Made by a program: the position numbers and the translations under genes
Notes under the pieces: model-generated
What the model saw: the letters and a program-made list of their open reading frames with translations, nothing else
Databases searched by the model: none
What the model was told of the DNA's origin: nothing
Origin: Microbacterium sp. MPKO10
GTDB lineage: Bacteria > Actinomycetota > Actinomycetes > Actinomycetales > Microbacteriaceae
Assembly: GCF_026107415.2 (NCBI RefSeq)
Contig: NZ_JAPCHX010000002.1
Coordinates: forward strand, 124,001-188,000
Direction of reading: 5' to 3'
DNA: 64,000 nt
Part shown: in pieces, positions 40,320-49,639 of the stretch
Layout of the letters: every line of letters begins with the position of its first letter
How positions within the stretch are numbered: the first letter of the stretch is position 1

Positions 40320-42824
40320 TCAGGGCCACGTGAAACCAGGAATTTCCTTGAGCTTAATGGGCTCCACAATCCACTCCTCGGAGTCGCCGGTGCTGATGCT
40401 GATTGTGGAGGATTGGAAGCCCAACCACGGAGCGAGCAGAACTTCGCCGTCATCAAACGTGACGTTTCCGTTCGCGTCCACTGTGCCTGTCGCTGTGTCC
40501 GTGAACGAACAGTTGGTGATCGTGACCGTGACGACGTCCGTGTCGTCGGGGATATCGTCCAGAGACAGCGATGTGACGGTGCGGCACCCCGGCAGCAGGC
40601 CGTCGTCACAGCTCACCCACGAGTGGCTCAGAGTGATGTTTGAGATCGTCGACTCGGACGACTCACCACCGTCGCCGTCTTCGTCGTCGTCGCCCTCATC
40701 GCCGTCACCGTTATCGCTGCCGTCACCGTCGTCGAGCGGAGCCTGGACGTTGATGACGGTCGGTGCTGACGTCTGGTCATTCAAAGTCGCCGTCACCGAG
40801 ACCGTGTAGGAACCCGGTGGGAGGTCCGTAAGAGGGAGCGTCCACGATCCGTCATTGTCGCTGGCCTCTGTAGAGAAGGTGAGGTCATCCGAGGCCGATG
40901 CGGTCGTCGACATTTCGGATCCTGTTCCCGAGGCGGTGGAGGCAGTTGCCGTCGAGGACTCGGACCCCGTGGCGGACAACGCCGTTGCGATCGGAGAAGG
41001 GGGACCCGTGGCGGAGAACGTCGACCCGGTCGGCGATGTGAGCGCAGAGGAGGATGTCGTCGGCGCGGTCGAGGCGACAGAGCCCGAGGATGAAAGCAGC
41101 GATGCCATCCCCGTGGACACGGGTACCGATGATGAACTCGTGCTCGGTGTCGTCCCCGTCGCCGACGACGAGTCGAGCGCAGACAGCGCAGAGAAGAAGG
41201 CAGCAGCCGACGTCGCTACCGGTGATGCGCCGAGCGCGGAGAAAAGAGCCGCTTGGGCTGTCGCCGCACCCGCGGATGCCGACGCGGTCGAGCCAGAGAC
41301 GCCGGATGACGACACTGACGAAGCGTCGCCCTCGTCGGCCAGTTTGGCCTTGGCGTTGATCTCACTGCCCGGCGCAGCATTGCCCCTCAACACGGGATCG
41401 CCATTTTCGTCGCTGTCGATGTTCTCGTTGACCGTAGGGGCCTCGACCGGGCCGGGAGATGGGTCCGGTTTGATCGTTTCGTCGCCATCCGAATGATTCG
41501 GCTTGTCCGGCTTCGACGGCGGCGAGCTCTCGTCCGCACCCGGCTCGTCCTCTGGCGGGTCCTCGGCTGGCGGATCGTCTGCGGGAGGCTCATCCGCAGG
41601 CGGGTCGTCAACCGGCGGTTCGTCCGACGGAGGATCCTCCGCTGGTGGATCGTCGGCCGGAGGTGTGTCGTCTTTCGGCGCAGCATCCTCAGCCTTATCG
41701 TCTGGCTGCTGGGCCGACGGTGGCTGGCCCGCTGCCTGCGGGGGAGATACCTGGCTGCCATTGTCGAAGATGGGGAGCGACGGCACGAAGATCACCGCCG
41801 CCGCCACTGCCGCGGCCAGAACTCCAGCTGCAACGGTGCTTCCAACCGCGATCGCGCCCGTCGAGAGTCCGGATGCTGCGGATGTCGCACCCGCGCCACC
41901 GGCACTTCCGCCGCTGCCCGCGCTGCTTGATCCGGCCCCTGCTGCCGCGCCTGCTCCAGCCACCGTCGGGCCGCCCACACCTGCCGCGACGCCCACCGGC
42001 ATCGCCATGACAGCGGCAGTCTGTCCGGACTGCAGCCACGCCAGGTAGGCGCTGGCGCCCGTCGCCCCGATGGTGAGCGGCAGGAGCACGAGGGCGATCC
42101 GGGAGCCGACAGCCTTCGCTTCGGCCAGAACGATCGTGCACTTGGCGCACTCGTCGAGGTGATTGTCGAATCGCACGGTATCGCGCTTGCCGAGAGCGGA
42201 CCGCGTATACGACCCCATGCGCTCGAGCGTCCACCGGCAGTCTGACCCCTCGGCTGCCGCGTTGATGTGTGCCTGGATCCACGCCTGCCGCAGCCCCTCA
42301 CGGGCGCGGTAAGCGAGGGCGGCGACGCTGTTCGCCTTCATACCGAGCAACGGTCCGACCTCTGCCGGAGTCATCTGCTCGACCTCGGAGTACCAGAGCA
42401 CCTCCTGCCAGCGTGTGGGGAGACTCCGAAACGCCGTCGCCGTCAGCCCCCGATCGAGCGCAGCCTCTGTCGCTGCCTCACTCGTTGAAGGGTCTTCAAA
42501 CGTCTCCAGCGTGTCAAGCGACGTCTCGCGACGCTTGCGCCCCCACTCGGCCGCCGTGTTGCGCAGCGTCGTGAACAGATACGGGCGGAACGCTCCCTTG
42601 GGGCCTCCGCCCCTGCGCACCGCCGTGAAGACGCGAACAAACGCCTCCTGCACAAGGTCGTCGTGGTCGAGGCTCGACGTGATCGACCGGGCAACGGTCA
42701 TTCCCGCGGCCGAGTGTCGCCGCCACAGCTCTGCGTACGCAGCCTCGTCACCGTTGCGCGTGCGCTCGAGCAGGCTCGCGTCAGACGCGTCGCTGGCACG
42801 GGCACGGAACATCGGTTGCTTCAT
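40320..42824 (-). CDS. Membrane-tethered ECF sigma factor fused to a zinc-finger anti-sigma-like segment and a secreted Ser/Pro-rich Ig-like tail
   Basis: This 834-residue protein starts with an ECF sigma factor: region 2 about residues 28-100 (DDLVQEAFVRVF) and region 4 about 130-180 (LPTRWQEVLWY, GMKANSVAALAYRAREGL). A zinc-finger motif HLDECAKC (His222, Cys226, Cys229) follows, as in ZAS anti-sigma factors. Hydrophobic segments lie at about 242-264, 268-295 and 322-349. Outside would be an Asp/Pro repeat zone (about 390-430), an Ig-like domain split by a Ser/Ala/Thr-rich insert (461-694), an Asp/Gly stretch and a C-terminal domain (728-834). Start ATG 42824 fits the sigma fold. The architecture resembles ECF groups with fused anti-sigma and membrane parts (ECF52-like, from memory). 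A surface signal probably frees the sigma part; target genes unknown. Confidence 0.88.
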   Translation of the reverse strand: MKQPMFRARASDASDASLLERTRNGDEAAYAELWRRHSAAGMTVARSITSSLDHDDLVQEAFVRVFTAVRRGGGPKGAFRPYLFTTLRNTAAEWGRKRRETSLDTLETFEDPSTSEAATEAALDRGLTATAFRSLPTRWQEVLWYSEVEQMTPAEVGPLLGMKANSVAALAYRAREGLRQAWIQAHINAAAEGSDCRWTLERMGSYTRSALGKRDTVRFDNHLDECAKCTIVLAEAKAVGSRIALVLLPLTIGATGASAYLAWLQSGQTAAVMAMPVGVAAGVGGPTVAGAGAAAGAGSSSAGSGGSAGGAGATSAASGLSTGAIAVGSTVAAGVLAAAVAAAVIFVPSLPIFDNGSQVSPPQAAGQPPSAQQPDDKAEDAAPKDDTPPADDPPAEDPPSDEPPVDDPPADEPPADDPPAEDPPEDEPGADESSPPSKPDKPNHSDGDETIKPDPSPGPVEAPTVNENIDSDENGDPVLRGNAAPGSEINAKAKLADEGDASSVSSSGVSGSTASASAGAATAQAALFSALGASPVATSAAAFFSALSALDSSSATGTTPSTSSSSVPVSTGMASLLSSSGSVASTAPTTSSSALTSPTGSTFSATGPPSPIATALSATGSESSTATASTASGTGSEMSTTASASDDLTFSTEASDNDGSWTLPLTDLPPGSYTVSVTATLNDQTSAPTVINVQAPLDDGDGSDNGDGDEGDDDEDGDGGESSESTISNITLSHSWVSCDDGLLPGCRTVTSLSLDDIPDDTDVVTVTITNCSFTDTATGTVDANGNVTFDDGEVLLAPWLGFQSSTISISTGDSEEWIVEPIKLKEIPGFTWP

Positions 42825-43350
42825 TTCTCTACGGGGCGTGGAATCAGACAGAGAGCCAATCAAACGGAGAGCCTCTGAGTTAAGAGACGCCGTCAGAGCC
42901 AAATTATGACGCCGTCGGCCATTCTCTGTCAGGAGAATGCAAAAATCCACAAAAGAATGTGAGAAGTCGCGTCATAATCCGGTACGAACTGCATCTCTCA
43001 TGGTGAAGGACAGTGCACGAACTGCCACGCGGCGAGTGTACTGGACGCCATCGTCCCTAGCGGTGGCCCGTCAGCACTCGCTCTGCGAGTGGCACGGATA
43101 CCTGGTGGTTGACCCGAACATCACCAGGGTCCGACTTCGGGAGCACGCCAGCGAGGTCGGATGCGGTGGGGCGCGGCACACCATGGGGGTAGCCGCGCCC
43201 CATCGCACGAGATTTCGGCGCTTCAACAGCATCCCGCAGCGATATATTCCATGTTCGGCATTGACGCGTTTCCTCGGTACTTTCACCGGAATGACTGCAG
43301 CTGACTCTGTAGAATAAGGAGAAACCGCCGCCGACATCTCGGAGACGCGC
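42825..43350. other. Divergent intergenic region with two stable stems, mrp leader
   Basis: The 526-base gap separates the ECF gene from the mrp operon and must hold both promoters. Two stems stand out on the mrp side: CCTGGTG/CACCAGG (43101-43107, 43122-43128) and a long one, GCGGTGGGGCGCGGC (43163-43177) with GCCGCGCCCCATCGC (43192-43206), fourteen of fifteen pairs Watson-Crick and one G-U. They could form an mrp 5' leader structure or an attenuator. ORFs here look like chance. Confidence 0.5.
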
Positions 43351-46251
43351 ATGGCAGTGCTCTTGACCGCATTCTTGGTGCTGTCAATTGTCACGCCAAA
43401 TCTCACCCGCTGGCTCTCCACACGAGTCTTCTTCGTCGTCGCGCTCGTTCCCTTTGCGGCATTCGTCCTCACCCTCGCCCAGACACCGACGGTCATCGGA
43501 GGGCAGGAAGCACTCGAGTCCTACCCGTGGATCCCGTCGCTCGGCGTCGAACTGTCATTCCGCGTCGATCCGCTTGCCTGGCTTCTGTCTCTCGTCGTGA
43601 CCGGCGTGGGCACGCTTGTGCTGCTGTACTGCGCGCACTACTTCACAGCCGACGAACCGGGGCTCGGCCGTTTCGCCGCGATCATGCTGGCGTTTGCCGG
43701 GACGATGTACGGGCTCGTAATCACAGACGACATCATCGTGATGTTCATGTTCTGGGAAATCACGAGCATCCTGTCGTACCTGCTCATCGGGCATTACATC
43801 GGGCGCAAAGAGTCCCGCGGTGCGGCGTTGCAGGCCCTGCTCGTCACCACGTTCGGTGGGCTCATCATGCTGATCGGTGTGGTGATGATGGTTGTCGCGA
43901 CCGGCTCCACCTCGATCGCCGCAATGGTGGATAACCCACCGGGCGGGCCCGCCGTTGCGACAGCGATCATCTTGATCCTGATCGGCGCCCTGTCGAAGTC
44001 CGCGATCGTTCCGTTCCACTTCTGGCTTCCGGCGGCCATGGCGGCCCCCACTCCCGTGAGCGCCTATCTGCACGCGGCGGCGATGGTGAAAGCCGGCATC
44101 TACCTTGTCGCGCGCTTCGCTCCCGGGTATGCCGACTCGCCGGGGTGGATGCCGACGCTCATCGTTCTCGGGCTCGCCGCGATGCTCGTCGGTGCGTGGC
44201 GGTCGCTGCGGCAGTACGACCTCAAGCTCGTTCTGGCCTACGGCACCGTGAGCCAACTGGGATTCCTGATGGTGATCGCCGGCTTCGGAACGCACGACGC
44301 CGCTCTCGCCGCCCTGGTTCTGCTGCTCGCCCACGCCCTCTATAAGGCGACGCTGTTCCTCGTCGTCGGCATCATCGATCACCGCACCGGCACACGCGAC
44401 TGGCGCAAGCTCTCAGGAGTCGGCCGGCGCACGCCCGTGCTCATGATCGTGGCGGCAATCGCCTGCCTTTCGATGGCGGGCGTTCCGCCGCTCCTCGGCT
44501 TTGTGGCGAAAGACGCCGTGTTCACGGCATTTTTCGACGCCGCGCTCGCCGGCAGCGTCTGGGGGTGGGCAGCGCTTATCGGCACTGCGCTCGGTTCGAT
44601 CCTCACCGTCGCATACACGGCGCGTTTCTTCTGGGGCGCCTTCGCTCACCGGGAGAACTGCGAAAAGACGCCGCTGCACGACGACGGGCCAGGGCTGCTC
44701 ATCACCCCTCTCGTGCTCACGGTCGGAACGCTCGCGCTCGGTGTCATCCCCGGCATCCTTGACGCACCGCTGGGAAAATACGCCGGCACCTTTCCCGACG
44801 ACGGTTCCGCACATCTCGCTCTCTGGCACGGCTTCCAGCCGGCACTTGCGATCTCGGCCGGTGTGTTGATTGTCGGCCTTCTGCTGTTCAACTGGCGCAC
44901 GCTCGTCGCCCGCGTGCAAGACCGCGTGCCGGATTGGATCGAGGCGTCACGCGGCTACTGGTCGATCGTGAGCATCGTCGACCGGTTCGCGGCCCGCAGC
45001 ACGATCTTTGCCCAGCGCGGCGGTCTGTCGCAGTACCTGTCGACGATTCTCGTCGTGTTCGTCGCCGGCATCGTGTACACGCTGTCGATGAACCGCACGT
45101 GGCCCGACGGCATCCGGCTCTATGACTACCCGGCGCAGCCGGTCATCGGCCTGGTCATGGTGATCGCCGCCATTATGGCCGCGTTCGTCGAGAAGCGCAT
45201 GACCGCCGTGCTGCTCGTCGGCATCACCGGTTACGGGCTCGTCGCGCTGTTCGCACTGCATGGCGCCCCCGACCTCGCGATCACGCAGGGGCTCGTCGAA
45301 ATGGCGACGATCGTAATCTTCGTGCTCGTTCTCCGGCGGCTTCCGGTCAAGATCGCGCAACACAACAAACCTGTGCATAAGAAACGGCGGATGCTGATCG
45401 GCGCCCTCGTCGGAATCACGATGGGGATCGTGGGCATCGTCGCCCTCGGCGCGCGGCAGGCCGAGAGCATTTCGGCGCAGCTGCCCGACCTCGCCGTGAA
45501 CGAGGGGCACGGCCGCAACGTCGTCAACGTCATGCTCGTCGACATCCGCGCCTGGGACACGATGGGAGAGATCTCGGTGCTCATCGTCGTAGCGACGGGG
45601 ATCGCGAGCCTCCTGTTCGTCTCTGGGCGCGTCGGTGTCATGCCGCGCATCGATGGTGCGCGCGCTCGTCGGCGGCGGGCACGACGCCGCCAGGTCGTGT
45701 ACGACCCGCTCGCTCCGGCACACGGCTTGAGTGAGACGCGGCATACATGGATCTTCGCCGGACGGACGCTCTCGCTGCACCACCGGTCGATCCTTCTCGA
45801 AGTCGTTGTACGGCTTCTGTTCCACCCCGCGATCCTCGTCTCGATTTACCTGCTCTTCGTTGGGCACAACGAACCGGGCGGCGGGTTCGCTGGCGGCCTA
45901 CTGGCGGGACTCGCCCTCATCGCGCGGTACCTCGCGGGCGGGCGCTTCGAGCTTGCGGAAGCTGTGACTGTCGATGCGGGGAAGATCCTCGGCACCGGCA
46001 TCCTGCTGGCCGTCGGCACTGCCGTGGGGTCGCTGTTCTTTGGCGCGGACGCTCTCACATCTGCATACCTCGAAACCGACGTCGCCGTGCTGGGACACCT
46101 GTCCATCGGCACGTCCACCATCTTCGACATCGGTGTGTACCTCGTCGTCGTCGGGCTCATTCTTGACATCCTGCGCAGCCTCGGCGGCGAAGTCGACCGG
46201 CAGCTCGACGACGCCGAAGTCACGGTCGGTACGCGAGGAGGTGCGGCATGA
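43351..46251 (+). CDS. mrpA: Mrp Na+/H+ antiporter subunit A fused to subunit B
   Basis: This 966-residue membrane protein has the MrpA part, related to NADH dehydrogenase NuoL: FMFWEITSILSYLLIGHY, KSAIVPFHFWLPAAM and TPVSAYLHAAAMVKAGIYL, about residues 1-780. A C-terminal MnhB domain (from about 800, PAILVSIYLLFVGHNEPGGG) is fused in, as in other actinobacterial mrp operons, so no separate mrpB exists. It is a multisubunit antiporter that expels Na+ (or K+) in exchange for H+ and supports pH and salt tolerance. ATG 43351 has GGAGA upstream; the stop overlaps mrpC by 4 bases. Confidence 0.95.
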   Translation: MAVLLTAFLVLSIVTPNLTRWLSTRVFFVVALVPFAAFVLTLAQTPTVIGGQEALESYPWIPSLGVELSFRVDPLAWLLSLVVTGVGTLVLLYCAHYFTADEPGLGRFAAIMLAFAGTMYGLVITDDIIVMFMFWEITSILSYLLIGHYIGRKESRGAALQALLVTTFGGLIMLIGVVMMVVATGSTSIAAMVDNPPGGPAVATAIILILIGALSKSAIVPFHFWLPAAMAAPTPVSAYLHAAAMVKAGIYLVARFAPGYADSPGWMPTLIVLGLAAMLVGAWRSLRQYDLKLVLAYGTVSQLGFLMVIAGFGTHDAALAALVLLLAHALYKATLFLVVGIIDHRTGTRDWRKLSGVGRRTPVLMIVAAIACLSMAGVPPLLGFVAKDAVFTAFFDAALAGSVWGWAALIGTALGSILTVAYTARFFWGAFAHRENCEKTPLHDDGPGLLITPLVLTVGTLALGVIPGILDAPLGKYAGTFPDDGSAHLALWHGFQPALAISAGVLIVGLLLFNWRTLVARVQDRVPDWIEASRGYWSIVSIVDRFAARSTIFAQRGGLSQYLSTILVVFVAGIVYTLSMNRTWPDGIRLYDYPAQPVIGLVMVIAAIMAAFVEKRMTAVLLVGITGYGLVALFALHGAPDLAITQGLVEMATIVIFVLVLRRLPVKIAQHNKPVHKKRRMLIGALVGITMGIVGIVALGARQAESISAQLPDLAVNEGHGRNVVNVMLVDIRAWDTMGEISVLIVVATGIASLLFVSGRVGVMPRIDGARARRRRARRRQVVYDPLAPAHGLSETRHTWIFAGRTLSLHHRSILLEVVVRLLFHPAILVSIYLLFVGHNEPGGGFAGGLLAGLALIARYLAGGRFELAEAVTVDAGKILGTGILLAVGTAVGSLFFGADALTSAYLETDVAVLGHLSIGTSTIFDIGVYLVVVGLILDILRSLGGEVDRQLDDAEVTVGTRGGAA

Positions 46252-46724
46252 CGGCATCCCTTACCCTTGTGATCATCATGGCTGTGCTCTACGCGGCCGG
46301 CGTCTATGTGATGCTCGAACGCAGTTTGACGCGCGTGCTGATCGGGTTCCTGCTCGTCGGAAATGCGACAAACATTCTGATCTTCATCATGAGCGGGCCG
46401 AGCGGTTCGGCGCCGATCGTCGATGGAGCGACAGCGGATGCTCCCATGGTTGACCCGCTGCCTCAGGCGCTGATGCTCACGGCCATCGTCATCAACTTCG
46501 GCATCACGGCGTTTCTGCTGGCGCTGATCTACCGCTCCTGGTGGCTGGCGCGGCTCGGCGACCGCGGTGATACCGTGCCCGACGAGCACGCCCGCGACAC
46601 CGAGGAGAGCACAGACGCCACGTTCGACGCTGTCGACGTCGATGACCAGGCGATTCAGGACATCCTCGACGCCAGCGACGAGCACGTGGATGACGAATCT
46701 GACGAGACAAGAGGAGACCGATGA
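46248..46724 (+). CDS. mrpC: Mrp antiporter subunit C
   Basis: This 158-residue protein has three membrane helices in a NuoK-like fold (GVYVMLERSLTRVLIGFLLVGNATN, split as VYVMLERSL and VLIGFLLVGNATN; then PLPQALMLTAIVINFGITAFL). MrpC proteins are usually about 115 residues; the extra 45 here are an acidic C-terminal tail. It overlaps mrpA and mrpD by 4 bases on each side. Confidence 0.95.
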   Translation: MTASLTLVIIMAVLYAAGVYVMLERSLTRVLIGFLLVGNATNILIFIMSGPSGSAPIVDGATADAPMVDPLPQALMLTAIVINFGITAFLLALIYRSWWLARLGDRGDTVPDEHARDTEESTDATFDAVDVDDQAIQDILDASDEHVDDESDETRGDR

Positions 46725-48283
46725 TCGCCTCTCTGCTGCCTCTCGTCGTCGCCATTCCGCTGCTGGGCGCGGCGGTCACGCTCGCCCTCGGCCGCCGCAC
46801 GCGTCTGCAGGTGATCGTCAGCACCGCGAGCCTCGTGCTCGTCACTGTGCTGAGCGTCGCGCTCATGTTCGACATCGACACGAGCGGAACGGCTGTCGTG
46901 CACATCGGCGGATGGGAGCCGCCATGGGGGATCGTACTCGTCGCCGACCGGCTCTCGGCCGTCATGCTGCTGATCTCGGCGCTGATGCTTCTCGGCGTCC
47001 TCATCTTCTCGATCGGGCAGGGCATCGCCGACCAGAACGATGAAGAGACACCGGTCTCGATCTTCTATCCGACCTACCTCGTGCTGGCCGCCGGTGTGTT
47101 TGACGCGTTCGTCGCGGGAGACCTCTTCAACCTCTACGTGGCGTTCGAGATGCTGCTGTCGGCGAGCTACGTGCTGCTCACGCTCGGCGGCACGGGTGCA
47201 CGCATTCGTGCCGGCGTGACGTACATCGTCGTGAGCCTCGTCTCGTCGATCATCTTCCTCGCCGCGATCGCCCTCATCTACGGGGCGACGGGAACGGTCA
47301 CGATCGCGCTGATCTCCGAGCGCATCCGCGACCTGCCGCAAGACATCCAGATGGTGCTCTGTGTCGCACTGCTCACGGGGTTCTGCATCAAGGCAGCGGT
47401 CTTCCCGCTCTCATTCTGGCTGCCCGATTCGTACCCGACAGCACCCGCGCCGGTGACCGCTGTGTTCGCCGGACTGCTCACCAAGGTGGGCGTCTACGCG
47501 ATCATCCGCACCGACACCGTGCTGTTCGTCGATGTGCCGCTCCGCGTGCCATTGATGGTGATCGCGTTCTTCACGCTGCTCATCGGCATCCTCGGTGCTC
47601 TGGCACAGGCCGACATCAAACGTCTGCTGTCGTTCACGCTCGTGAGTCACATCGGGTACATGATCTTCGGCATCGCGATCGGAGGCGCGCACGCGCTGTC
47701 GGCCACGATCTACTACATCGTGCACCACATTGCCGTGCAGACGACGCTGTTCCTCGCCGCGGGACTCGTGGAGCGCGTGGGCGGCTCCACGTCGATCTCG
47801 CGCCTCGGCGGAGTGTTGAAAGCATCCCCGATGGTGGCAGTGCTGTTCTTCATCGGTGCCATGAACCTGGGCGGCATCCCGCCATTCTCCGGGTTCCTGG
47901 GCAAACTGAGCTTGTTCCAAGCGGGCCTCGAAGACGCTGACTGGCTCGTCTATGTACTTGTCGCGGCCGGCGCAGCTACCTCACTGTTGACGCTGTACGC
48001 GCTCGTGAGAGTCTGGAACATGGGCTTCTGGCGCAGTCGCAACGAGGTGACCGGCTACTCGTCTCCGCTGCTCGCGTCGCTGCGCGAGAGCCCCGACGAC
48101 TCGGGCTCGGTCATGACGAAGACCATCTCGAAGCTTATGCTCGGCGCGACGACCGGCCTCGTCGCCGTCACTGTCGCCCTCACTGTGCTCGCCGGGCCCC
48201 TGCTCGGATACACAGACCGAGCCGCCGATTATCTGAGCACACCGGGCAACTACGTGAGCGACGTCTTCGAAGGAGGTGACTGA
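46721..48283 (+). CDS. mrpD: Mrp antiporter subunit D
   Basis: This 520-residue protein is a NuoM/NuoN-related subunit with about fourteen helices: AFEMLLSASYVLLTLGG, KAAVFPLSFWLPDSYPTAP and TAVFAGLLTKVGVYAI carry the conserved Lys and Pro residues of proton channels. It overlaps mrpC by 4 bases and mrpE by one (TGATG at 48281-48285). Confidence 0.95.
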   Translation: MIASLLPLVVAIPLLGAAVTLALGRRTRLQVIVSTASLVLVTVLSVALMFDIDTSGTAVVHIGGWEPPWGIVLVADRLSAVMLLISALMLLGVLIFSIGQGIADQNDEETPVSIFYPTYLVLAAGVFDAFVAGDLFNLYVAFEMLLSASYVLLTLGGTGARIRAGVTYIVVSLVSSIIFLAAIALIYGATGTVTIALISERIRDLPQDIQMVLCVALLTGFCIKAAVFPLSFWLPDSYPTAPAPVTAVFAGLLTKVGVYAIIRTDTVLFVDVPLRVPLMVIAFFTLLIGILGALAQADIKRLLSFTLVSHIGYMIFGIAIGGAHALSATIYYIVHHIAVQTTLFLAAGLVERVGGSTSISRLGGVLKASPMVAVLFFIGAMNLGGIPPFSGFLGKLSLFQAGLEDADWLVYVLVAAGAATSLLTLYALVRVWNMGFWRSRNEVTGYSSPLLASLRESPDDSGSVMTKTISKLMLGATTGLVAVTVALTVLAGPLLGYTDRAADYLSTPGNYVSDVFEGGD

Positions 48284-48909
48284 TGGGCGACGAGAACGAA
48301 CCGGGTCAGCCGGACACGTCTGAAGCGAAGCCACGCGAAGAGAAGACCTCGGTCAGCGGGCTCATCATTCTCAGCGTCGGACTCGTCGTGATCTGGATGC
48401 TGCTCTGGGGGCAGTTCACCTGGCTGTCGCTCATCACCGGGGTGCTTCTCGCCCTCGGCGTCTCGATCGTCTTCTATCTGCCGGCCGTCGAGATGAGCAT
48501 CCGGATCAACCCCTGGTACACGCTGGTGTTCTTCGCGCGGCTGCTCTTCGACATCACTCGTGCCTCCATCGGCATCGCGTGGCTCGTGCTGAAGCCCCGC
48601 TACGTTCCGTCGAACGCCATCACGGCGATTCCGCTGCGGACCCGATCCGACCTGATCATGACGTGGACGGCCGAGGCGATCTCGATCGTGCCCGGCTCTA
48701 TCGTGCTCGACGTCGACCGCGAAGACTCCATTCTCTACGTGCACGTCATCAACGTGTGGTCGGAAGCCGAGGTCGACGCGTTCGAAGAAGAAGTCCTGCG
48801 CACCGAGAAGCGCATTGCGCTGGCTCTGGGGACGAAGGCGGATGTCGCACGTGTGCGTGCTGGCTCGGCAGCATCCGTCACCATCAACCGCGGAGGGGAG
48901 ACGCCATGA
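48283..48909 (+). CDS. mrpE: Mrp antiporter subunit E
   Basis: This 208-residue protein has a charged N-terminal tail of about 20 residues, membrane helices (LIILSVGLVVIWMLLWG, LSLITGVLLALGVSIVFYL) and the MrpE cytoplasmic part (ITAIPLRTRSDLIMTWTAEA then SIVLDVDREDSILYVHV). A GGAGGTGA ribosome site sits at the end of mrpD. The stop overlaps mrpF by 4 bases. Confidence 0.94.
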   Translation: MGDENEPGQPDTSEAKPREEKTSVSGLIILSVGLVVIWMLLWGQFTWLSLITGVLLALGVSIVFYLPAVEMSIRINPWYTLVFFARLLFDITRASIGIAWLVLKPRYVPSNAITAIPLRTRSDLIMTWTAEAISIVPGSIVLDVDREDSILYVHVINVWSEAEVDAFEEEVLRTEKRIALALGTKADVARVRAGSAASVTINRGGETP

Positions 48910-49178
48910 CCGTCATGAACGTTCTCATCGGCGTTGCCGTCGTGTTCTTCGCTCTCGGCGCGTTGGCAGCGCTTTATCGGCTGGTCACGGGGCCGACGCT
49001 GCTCGACCGCGTCGTGGCAAGCGATGTACTGCTTGTCACGGTCATGTGCGGGCTGGGCGCCGAAATGGCAATCAACCACCACGCGACGACGCTGCCGCTG
49101 CTGCTCGTGCTCGCGGCATTCGCGTTCATCGGCTCGGTGAGCGTGGCGAAGTTCATGGGGCGGAGGGACGACACATGA
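48906..49178 (+). CDS. mrpF: Mrp antiporter subunit F
   Basis: This 90-residue protein has three helices with the MrpF wording YRLVTGPTLLDRVVASD and a C-terminal FIGSVSVAKFMGRRDD. The ATG at 48906 has GGAG upstream and overlaps mrpE; the stop overlaps mrpG by 4 bases. A longer in-frame ORF upstream is only a shadow of mrpE. Confidence 0.94.
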   Translation: MTVMNVLIGVAVVFFALGALAALYRLVTGPTLLDRVVASDVLLVTVMCGLGAEMAINHHATTLPLLLVLAAFAFIGSVSVAKFMGRRDDT

Positions 49179-49543
49179 CCGGTGATGTTCGCGACTGGAT
49201 CACGATTGTTCTCGTGCTCGTTGCCGCCGTGATGTGCCTGGCAGCGGGGGTCGGGCTTCTACGCATGCCCGACGTGCTTACCCGCCTGCACGCCGCGACG
49301 AAGCCGCAGATCCTGGGACTCATCGTGATGATGGCCGACATTGCGCTCAACACACCCGCCGTCGTGACGATCACACTCGCGATCGCGATCATCTTCTTCC
49401 AGGGGCTGACGGCGCCGATCTCAGCGCACATGGTCGGCCGCACGGGATACCGCGCCGGAAGTGTTCACCGGCAGTCCCTGGTGCGCGACGACCTGGCGAC
49501 GCGCATCGAGGAAGCCGAGCGCACTCAGGCGAGCGAGAAGTAG
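49175..49543 (+). CDS. mrpG: Mrp antiporter subunit G
   Basis: This 122-residue protein has three helices and the MrpG signature GVGLLRMPDVLTRLHAATKPQILG (given here in two parts: GVGLLRMPDVLTRLHAAT and KPQILG), followed by a hydrophilic tail. It closes the complete A(B)CDEFG operon. The 96-base gap after it separates it from the convergent GalNAc operon. Confidence 0.94.
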   Translation: MTGDVRDWITIVLVLVAAVMCLAAGVGLLRMPDVLTRLHAATKPQILGLIVMMADIALNTPAVVTITLAIAIIFFQGLTAPISAHMVGRTGYRAGSVHRQSLVRDDLATRIEEAERTQASEK

Positions 49544-49639
49544 CGCGTGCATCACCTCTCGGTCACGACGCCGTGATCAACGTCGCGCACCGACTGCTGA
49601 CCGGAATTCGCCGGCCCTGCGGGCAGCGCGTCGCAGCTG

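Noticed and set aside
43080-43210. tRNA-like folding near 43.1 kb
   Set aside because: The stems do not form a cloverleaf, and there is no T-loop GTTC or anticodon arrangement.
42937-43317. Rightward 126-codon ORF upstream of mrpA
   Set aside because: No ribosome site, Arg/His-rich chance translation, and it overlaps the stems and promoter area.
47411-47920. Long leftward ORFs across the mrp operon
   Set aside because: These are charged antisense frames of membrane genes; the plus strand operon is complete with overlaps.
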